A stretch of 9,562 nucleotides of DNA from Oceanococcus sp041624435 (GTDB lineage Bacteria > Pseudomonadota > Gammaproteobacteria > Nevskiales > Oceanococcaceae). Every line of letters starts with the position of its first letter. Within the stretch, counting starts at the first letter, position 1. Below are positions 1 through 4,725 of the stretch, one piece after another. A model generated the notes under the pieces. The model made no database searches. It was not told the origin of the DNA and was given only the letters and a program-made list of their open reading frames with translations. Location of the stretch: contig JBFJVB010000126.1 in assembly GCA_041624435.1 (NCBI GenBank), positions 1-9,562 on the forward strand, given 5' to 3'. Both the position numbers and the translations under genes were made by a program.

Positions 1-411
1 CACATACTGGGCGTTGGTGATTTCAGCTTCGCTTAATTCGAAATCGCTCAAGGTGACCTGGTGTTCCGTGGCCTGCCCCGCCTGCGGGCCTCTCAGCTGG
101 TTGTTGCCCATCGTGAAGGTCCCGCCCGGGATCGATTTCATGACAATACCGGCGGGCAGTCCAGCCGGGGCAGCCCTGCTTGCGGAATCGGTCGTGGCTG
201 CGGTGTCGGTGGTGTTCGTCGTGTTCGTCGAGGTATTGTCCGTCGAGGTGTCGGCGGAGCCGGAGGAGGCGTCCGCATCGGGGCTGGTGTTGGCCGGAGT
301 CGCAGTCTCGGTGGTGTTGCCCGTTGCCGTGTTCGTGAAGTCCGTGTTCGTGTCGGAGCCACAGGCGACAAGCCAGACGGTCGCCAAGGTAATCGGGAGC
401 ACGTGTCTCAT
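1..411 (-). CDS. FGE-sulfatase (SUMF1)-like lipoprotein, N-terminal part, runs off left edge
   Basis: The frame is open from ATG at 411 to the window edge, giving 137 residues without a stop. Residues 1-17 form a lipoprotein signal with a canonical lipobox (L14-V15-A16-C17). Gly at +2 suggests outer-membrane sorting by the E. coli rule. Residues 19-80 are a low-complexity linker of Thr, Asn, Asp, Ser and Ala, probably a flexible surface tether. From about residue 88 comes the start of an FGE-sulfatase domain: IPGGTFTMGN at 94-103, then an EHQVTLSDFELSE stretch and ITNAQYV at the edge. This matches the family pattern of a PGGxFxMG opening followed by VTLxxFxxxxxEVTNxQY. Family members oxidise a sulfatase cysteine to formylglycine, or act as binding or accessory domains; the active-site region lies outside the window, so activity cannot be judged. 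An AGGA ribosome site sits about 10 bases before the ATG. An in-frame ATG at 432 would add seven residues but has no better ribosome site. Confidence 0.82.
   Translation of the reverse strand, partial: MRHVLPITLATVWLVACGSDTNTDFTNTATGNTTETATPANTSPDADASSGSADTSTDNTSTNTTNTTDTAATTDSASRAAPAGLPAGIVMKSIPGGTFTMGNNQLRGPQAGQATEHQVTLSDFELSEAEITNAQYV
212..229. repeat. Tandem 9-bp repeat in linker-coding DNA
   Basis: GTGTTCGTC occurs twice head to tail at 212-220 and 221-229. The 8-base core GTGTTCGT recurs at 329-336 and 344-351. All copies lie in the lipoprotein's Thr/Asn-rich linker, and the unit is a multiple of three, so gain or loss of a copy would keep the frame and change linker length by three residues. 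It may simply reflect low-complexity protein sequence written with a few codons. Confidence 0.6.
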
Positions 412-460
412 GGGAAGTCGTCCTGTTGACATGGATTGCAGTACCCTCCGCTCAATGGCT

Positions 461-476
461 GCTGTCTGAGGACAGC
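461..476. repeat. Inverted repeat upstream of the lipoprotein gene
   Basis: GCTGTC-TGAG-GACAGC is a perfect 6-bp stem with a 4-base loop, 50 bases upstream of the lipoprotein ATG at 411. It could be an operator, an mRNA leader hairpin, or chance. There is no T-run, so it is not a classical intrinsic terminator. Confidence 0.4.
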
Positions 477-629
477 CCAGATCCGGGTCGGACCATCGAG
501 TCGGCACTGTGAGTATTTTCCGCGGCCAGTCTCCAATGTTGCGCAGAAAACTACAAGCACAGGCAGTGGGAAGGAGTAAAGGCGCGCCGGCTTGAAGTGG
601 GGTGCCTGGATGAACACTCACCGGGGCTT

Positions 630-645
630 ATGCCGCAGGCGGCAT
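630..645. repeat. Short perfect inverted repeat in the intergenic region
   Basis: ATGCCGC-AG-GCGGCAT is a perfect 7-bp dyad with a 2-base centre. It lies about 220 bases beyond the stop of the exported-protein gene and about 220 bases before the lipoprotein start. It is GC-rich and has no adjoining T-run. Function is unknown. Confidence 0.35.
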
Positions 646-866
646 GGGCCGTGTTCATGTCCTGGCGCGCCGACCAGGCTGAGGCTTTCCGACTGGCGCT
701 GCACAGACAATGGGGCGACTCACCGGGCCCTGAGGGTTCGGCCGCAATGATGTCAGCCCTTGGTTCATCCGGGGGCCATGATGCTGGCTTTGCCACTATC
801 TGGAAAAGCCTGGCAGCGACGGCCCCGGAGCGGTTTCCCGTGCGGGCCGCCGCGTGCAGCCCGGGT

Positions 867-2801
867 TTACAGGTGCAGTGAACAGCCTTCCACGAAACTC
901 AGCGTAATCGCAAAGTCTGTACGTTGCGCCGACTTGAATTTGCGGGTGAATTCGATGACCAGGGTTTTTTCATCGCCGGCTTTGACTTGCCGACGCGAGA
1001 CGTCGGGATGGAAGTCGGCCTCGGTAAAGGTCCAGACCGTGGGCCGAACCTCGTCCTTGAACAGATCGCCATCCAGTTTGATCTTCTTGATCTCACCATA
1101 GTCCTCGGGTGCGCTTATGGCGATGCTCGCCAGGGTCACGGTGGCCGCATTGGAATTCCTGACTTTCCATTTGATCCTATCGTCGTCGATGCTGAAACTT
1201 TGCTCCTCCACCACGCAGGGTGGGTGCTCGCGCACGGTGACACTGGCGGTATCGGTAGCGCACAGGTCGAATTCCAGTTCATCGTCGGGCACGGTTTCGA
1301 ACAGGTGGGCAGTCGCGGTCGCGGTACCGGTGGTCTGCGTGATATCGACGGTACGGGTAAAGGTGTGCTGATTGTCGGGCGGAGTGGCGGGCAGGATGAA
1401 TCCGGACACGATCTCACCCAGAAGATCGTCAACAATATCGATATACGCCGGTGAACTGCCCTGGTTGCTGACCGTGTACAGCCAGGTCAGCGTAGCGCCT
1501 GCGCGATCGCCGTCCATGGCCACCAGCAGCAGATTGCCGAAGCGGTCGCCGACTTCAAATGCGGTCGAACACGAGGTGTGGAAAACATCCAGTTCGCTGC
1601 GTTCGTCGGCACTCAGGCTGACGCTGGTATTGGAGCGATGCCCGCTGATGTCGAACTCTTCGCCAGCGGCCACGGTGCTGGGTGTCGCCGTGCCTTCATC
1701 CAGACTCACATGGACGGTATCGCCGCTGCGCAAGTCACCGCTGCAGCTGGGCACTTTATTGTTTTCCCGGCTGGCGGCGTTGTCGGTGCAGTCGATGACC
1801 GGTCCTTCGCCAAGGTAGCGGAAGGTCAAACGGCTGGGCTTGTCGCGATCGGCGCAACTGACCGACTGATACGGGCCGATTTCGCAGTGGTCCTGGCCTG
1901 CGTCGCTGCTGGGCATGGCGCCTGGGCAGACGAGCTTGCGGTCTTCGGCATCCAGGAATCCGGCCAGAATCCAGTGGTCCAGATGCCCTGGATCATCGTT
2001 CTTGCCATCGCCTTGCGGCTTGCCGCAATCACCGGGGTCGTTCATGTCTTCGTCCGAGCAGGACAGATGAAACTTGGAGCTGCCCTGGTCGCTGAGCACG
2101 AAGACATCGTTTTCCTCGTTGGGATTGAAGAACGTTACCAGTTGCCCAGGCTCGATCAAGCCGTCGACATCATCGGAGCTCAGCCCGCCGGTCAGCGATA
2201 GCGGGCCCTGGTCAGCCGGCCAGCGCAGCGTGAATTGCTGCAACTTGCCGGCACATTTATCGAAGTCGCCTGCCACGGGTGTCGGTTCCACGCAGGTAAG
2301 TTCCAGGCTGATGTCGCACAGCGGCGTGGGGAGTTCGTTGCAGTAGTGGCTTACCGCTGCGGCGCTCACGGGATTTTCAAAGGCGTCCAGGGCCGTGGCC
2401 GTCACCCGGTTTCGATAAATCGGCTGATCCGCCACGCCATTGCACTGGCCGGAGACCACGTGGGCAGGGCCAAATGCGAGTGTTTCGGCGCTGCCCTGGG
2501 CCGTGCAGATCATGACGGGGCTATCGGCCGGAAGACGGCTGGCCGGGCAGCTAATCGGTCCCAGTACATCATCGACCAGCTCGATATCGGTGAGATCCAG
2601 ATCGCCGTCATTACTGACTCGATACGTCCAGGTCACCGGGCTGCCCGGCGGCAAAACGGGCATCGGGCCATCCGCCGTGTCGGCCGCCATGCCGTTGGTC
2701 AATTTCTCGACGTTCAGGACGGTGCCGGCGGGGGACAGTTCAGCGTGACTGAATCCACCGCCCAGTGCGGTGATCGTGATGAGAACCAGAATGCGTAGCA
2801 T
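867..2801 (-). CDS. Exported modular protein with DUF11-like domains and a Cys/Asp-rich centre
   Basis: A 644-residue protein with a Sec signal peptide (residues 1-20, predicted cleavage after FSHA). Residues 28-157 resemble a DUF11-type beta-sandwich: a VEKLTNGxxADT opening, then PGSPVTWTYRVSNDGDLDLTDIELVDD. A related module lies at about 425-525 (LTWLYTVSNQGSSPAYIDIVDDLLG). Between them, 160-410 is rich in Cys and has an acidic stretch near 226-275 that could bind calcium. Residues 324-427 contain CSGD, GDTVHVSL and a HTSCSxxFEVGDRFGNLLL motif, which I recall from the DUF7467 family. Residues 530-644 form another beta-rich module ending FVEGCSLHL. No catalytic motif, PEP-CTERM, LPXTG or beta-barrel end is visible, so the protein is periplasmic, secreted or surface-associated with unknown function. 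The start is supported by a GAGGA ribosome site about 7-8 bases before the ATG. It appears to be transcribed alone. Confidence 0.85.
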   Translation of the reverse strand: MLRILVLITITALGGGFSHAELSPAGTVLNVEKLTNGMAADTADGPMPVLPPGSPVTWTYRVSNDGDLDLTDIELVDDVLGPISCPASRLPADSPVMICTAQGSAETLAFGPAHVVSGQCNGVADQPIYRNRVTATALDAFENPVSAAAVSHYCNELPTPLCDISLELTCVEPTPVAGDFDKCAGKLQQFTLRWPADQGPLSLTGGLSSDDVDGLIEPGQLVTFFNPNEENDVFVLSDQGSSKFHLSCSDEDMNDPGDCGKPQGDGKNDDPGHLDHWILAGFLDAEDRKLVCPGAMPSSDAGQDHCEIGPYQSVSCADRDKPSRLTFRYLGEGPVIDCTDNAASRENNKVPSCSGDLRSGDTVHVSLDEGTATPSTVAAGEEFDISGHRSNTSVSLSADERSELDVFHTSCSTAFEVGDRFGNLLLVAMDGDRAGATLTWLYTVSNQGSSPAYIDIVDDLLGEIVSGFILPATPPDNQHTFTRTVDITQTTGTATATAHLFETVPDDELEFDLCATDTASVTVREHPPCVVEEQSFSIDDDRIKWKVRNSNAATVTLASIAISAPEDYGEIKKIKLDGDLFKDEVRPTVWTFTEADFHPDVSRRQVKAGDEKTLVIEFTRKFKSAQRTDFAITLSFVEGCSLHL

Positions 2802-2811
2802 GATCGATTCC

Positions 2812-2816
2812 TCGTG
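2812..2816 (-). promoter_or_regulatory. Ribosome binding site of the exported-protein gene
   Basis: On the minus strand the sequence just before the ATG at 2801 reads ACGAGGAATCGATC, with a good purine-rich Shine-Dalgarno match about 7-8 bases upstream. It fixes the start ahead of a well-formed signal peptide. Confidence 0.55.
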
Positions 2817-2919
2817 TTCGGTACCGTGTTCGCGTCATGAAACAGGAATCGACCAACTGGCGAAGCGGGAATCGATGGAGCGCGACGACAGTCACCAGCG
2901 TAACCAAGTCCGCGGGAAA

Positions 2920-2945
2920 GGCTATTGTCCTTTTGTACAATAGCC
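2920..2945. promoter_or_regulatory. Perfect 9-bp inverted repeat, candidate operator
   Basis: GGCTATTGT (2920-2928) and ACAATAGCC (2937-2945) are exact inverted arms around an 8-base AT-rich spacer, CCTTTTGT. A smaller palindrome, TGTACA (2934-2939), is nested at the spacer/right-arm border. The site lies 119-144 bases upstream of the exported-protein ATG, in locally AT-rich DNA within a GC-rich window, which fits a promoter or operator. It is also about 100 bases beyond the patatin stop, but no T-run follows on the minus strand, so a terminator role is less likely. Confidence 0.5.
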
Positions 2946-3047
2946 ATGCCGATAACCGACACCAGCTTGTGCCTCGCCGGGATGGGTGCCAGAAGATTTG
3001 AGGCCGAGATGAACCGAGCAGCCTGCGCTAACGGCCAGACAATGCTC

Positions 3048-3941
3048 CTATGACTTGGTGACCAACTCCAGCCGCGAACCGGGTGTGCCCAGCGCGGCTC
3101 GAATCGTGGGCAGGGCCCGGCGGGCGGCTTCGCGGCCCATGTCCAGGCAGTGCTCGATGCTGGAGAAATCGCCCCAGAACACGTCCTGAAGATTCACCGG
3201 GATCACCACATCGGCGTCCTTGAGCATCAGGGATTTGAGTCGGAAGCGGGAAATGTCCGCGGCGCGCATGGCGATCTCGTAGCTGTTGCCCAGCGGTTGC
3301 AAGGCATCCGGGGATGGCGAAACATCGACCGCAATGACCAGGTCCGCGCCGAGGCTACGCACATGATCGCAGGGCACCGGGTTGACGATCGCGCCATCCA
3401 TCAACAGCGCCTGGTCACGGTCCACGCCGGGAAAAATGCCCGGAATGGCGCAGCTGGCCATGATGGCGCTGATCAGATCGCCTTGCCTGAGTACCACTTC
3501 CTCCCCGTTGCTGAGGTCGAAACTGACCGCAGCAAAGGGAATCAGGCTTTCTTCGATGTTGACCGGCGGGATCAGGAATTCGACGTTCTTGCGCAGGGTC
3601 TCTGCGGAAAACAGCGAGGGCTTGGTCATGGTGGTGGCAAAGACGGCACCCTGCGCCAGCCGGACCCGCATCTTGTCGTAGAAGTTCTTGCGGCTTTCCT
3701 CGCTTTGCCGCAGGTAGCCGATCTTGGTGGCGTCGAACAGCTCGGAGTGCAGATAACGCCACAGATGGGTCAGGTTCGGCGCGGCCTTGGGGCGAAAGGC
3801 GTACATGGCGCCCACGGCCGCGCCAGCGCTGGAGCCGGCGATGGCCCCGATCTCGATGCCCTCCTGCTCCAGGATTTCCAGTACGCCCAGATGGGCGAAT
3901 CCGCGCACCCCGCCGCTGCCCAAGGCCAGTCCGATCTGCAA
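3048..3941 (-). CDS. Patatin-like phospholipase, RssA type
   Basis: A 297-residue serine hydrolase if read from TTG at 3941. Residues 1-20 hold the patatin opening, QIGLALGSGGVRGFAHLG, with the glycine-rich oxyanion loop. GSSAG at 36-40 is the nucleophile elbow (Ser38). DGAIVNPVP starts at 182 and supplies the catalytic Asp182 in the DG motif. Together these give the Ser-Asp dyad of the family, whose members hydrolyse acyl esters of phospholipids or other lipids. There is no signal peptide, so it is probably cytosolic or peripheral at the membrane. The frame extends to an ATG at 4109, but the extra 56 residues are low-complexity, lie outside the domain and overlap the opposite-strand gene. 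TTG at 3941 has an AGGGAG ribosome site 7 bases upstream and gives the length usual for RssA-type proteins. The substrate is not evident from sequence. Confidence 0.9.
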   Translation of the reverse strand: MQIGLALGSGGVRGFAHLGVLEILEQEGIEIGAIAGSSAGAAVGAMYAFRPKAAPNLTHLWRYLHSELFDATKIGYLRQSEESRKNFYDKMRVRLAQGAVFATTMTKPSLFSAETLRKNVEFLIPPVNIEESLIPFAAVSFDLSNGEEVVLRQGDLISAIMASCAIPGIFPGVDRDQALLMDGAIVNPVPCDHVRSLGADLVIAVDVSPSPDALQPLGNSYEIAMRAADISRFRLKSLMLKDADVVIPVNLQDVFWGDFSSIEHCLDMGREAARRALPTIRAALGTPGSRLELVTKS

Positions 3942-3948
3942 AATTCTG

Positions 3949-3954
3949 CTCCCT
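3949..3954 (-). promoter_or_regulatory. Strong ribosome binding site for a TTG start
   Basis: The minus strand reads AGGGAG, then seven bases, then TTG at 3941-3939. Spacing and match are close to ideal, and the encoded protein then starts exactly at the conserved patatin opening. This decides the start against the upstream ATG at 4109. Confidence 0.6.
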
Positions 3955-3966
3955 GCTGAATGGATC

Positions 3967-3997
3967 GAGCGCACGGCGCTCCTCGGGCCAGTGGCCC
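3967..3997. repeat. Two adjacent perfect dyads between divergent genes
   Basis: GAGCGC-ACG-GCGCTC (3967-3981) is a 6-bp stem with a 3-base loop. GGGCCA-G-TGGCCC (3985-3997) is a 6-bp dyad with a 1-base centre. Both lie in the 92-bp gap between the patatin start and the plus-strand gene at 4034. They could be operators or hairpins in the patatin mRNA leader. Confidence 0.4.
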
Positions 3998-4022
3998 CTG
4001 TGCTGCCGGCGCTGCTGGAATT

Positions 4023-4028
4023 ATTGTA
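4023..4028 (-). promoter_or_regulatory. Candidate -10 element for the patatin gene
   Basis: TACAAT on the minus strand matches five of six bases of the sigma-70 -10 consensus. It lies in a short AT-rich patch 82 bases upstream of the proposed TTG start. No good -35 is visible 16-18 bases further up, so this is tentative. Confidence 0.3.
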
Positions 4029-4033
4029 CTGAA

Positions 4034-4708
4034 ATGCTTGGGCAGGACGCAGTAGCCCTTGGAGAAGCAGGCCAAACTGTGCTCGAATCGACAGTCGATG
4101 AATTGCCACGAGGCCAAACCCGCATGCAAATGAGCCGCCACGCCTTGCCCGATGGCAGCGGGGACAAGCTGCTCTTGCACGCCGGTGGGGAGCGTGCCAG
4201 TTTCAGGGCCTGGCTGTCGGCGCTGGCCGTGCCGGAGTTCGCGCAGGCCTGGTCGGCGGCGCTGGCCGATGCGCCCTGGCCAGGCCTGTACTGGGAGTGT
4301 CCTCACCTGGACGCCGCCGCTCTGGATCGGCCCTTTGAGTGCGTGCTCCTGCCGGCCTCGGGGCTGGCCGGGCGGGCAGCGGATGCCTCGGCTTTTGCCC
4401 AGTATTTGCGGCGCACATCGCAGCGGGCGGTGCGGTTCGAAAACCTGGGTGGTGATGCCTGGTTGATTGCTCCTGCGCCCGCCGGGCAGGCGGATTTCGG
4501 CCATCTTGGCACCTTCTTACGCGAGGCTTGCGCTGCAGATCTGTGTGCCTTGTGGGCGGCGCTGGCCGAGCACGGGCCGAGTGCGATCGAGCAGGGCTAC
4601 GGCTGGTTCAATACCGCCGGAGACGGCGTGCCCTGGCTGCATCTGCGGCTGGACGCGCGGCCCAAGTACTATCAGCACCGGGCCTATCGAGCCGCCATGA
4701 CCGGCTAG
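4034..4708 (+). CDS. DUF6940-like protein of unknown function
   Basis: A 224-residue protein without signal peptide or membrane segment, so probably cytosolic. Recognisable blocks are YWECP (86-90), FENLGGDAWLIAP (135-147) and a C-terminal block with WFNTAGDGVPWLHLRLD at 191-207 followed by RPKYY (209-213). These match my memory of the DUF6940 family, whose members share a FENLGGDA-type motif and a near-terminal WLHxRLDxRPKYY motif. No biochemical role is known to me. The conserved Trp, His, Arg and Tyr residues suggest a binding or catalytic pocket, but that is inference. The start is uncertain: ATG at 4034 has a poor ribosome site, while an in-frame GTG at 4079 has AGG seven bases upstream and would give 209 residues. 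The family-like region begins near residue 19, so later ATGs at 4124 and 4130 are less likely. It is divergent from the patatin gene and convergent with the ceramidase gene, with 17 bases between stops. Confidence 0.75.
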   Translation: MLGQDAVALGEAGQTVLESTVDELPRGQTRMQMSRHALPDGSGDKLLLHAGGERASFRAWLSALAVPEFAQAWSAALADAPWPGLYWECPHLDAAALDRPFECVLLPASGLAGRAADASAFAQYLRRTSQRAVRFENLGGDAWLIAPAPAGQADFGHLGTFLREACAADLCALWAALAEHGPSAIEQGYGWFNTAGDGVPWLHLRLDARPKYYQHRAYRAAMTG

Positions 4709-4725
4709 CTGAGCCGCCCGGACCC

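Larger units (their letters stand above)
412..866. other. Intergenic region with no convincing gene
   Basis: This 455-bp stretch separates two minus-strand genes. It should hold the promoter of the FGE-type lipoprotein and the 3' end of the exported-protein transcript. Short ORFs exist on both strands, for example plus 597-881 and minus 551-796, but they overlap each other, resemble no family I know, and one runs into the neighbouring gene. Two small perfect hairpins are present at 461-476 and 630-645. I see no clear terminator with a T-run and no strong sigma-70 promoter. Confidence 0.6.

Noticed and set aside
581..671. GGCGCGCC repeated at 581-588 and 664-671
   Set aside because: An 8-base GC-only palindrome occurring twice in GC-rich DNA is likely chance, with no conserved flanks.
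597..881. 94-residue plus-strand ORF in the left intergenic region
   Set aside because: No recognisable family. It overlaps a minus-strand ORF of similar length and runs into the 3' end of the exported-protein gene. Open frames of this size are common in GC-rich DNA.
1578..2201. 207-residue plus-strand ORF opposite the exported-protein gene
   Set aside because: Antisense to a gene with a signal peptide and recognisable domains. The hydrophobic segments are a by-product of codon pattern.
3150..3959. 269-residue plus-strand ORF opposite the patatin gene
   Set aside because: Antisense shadow of a well-supported patatin gene, with no domain features.
4709..4725. Bidirectional terminator between the convergent stops
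   Set aside because: Only a 5-bp CTGAG/CTCAG pairing can be drawn around the gap and no T-run follows on either strand.
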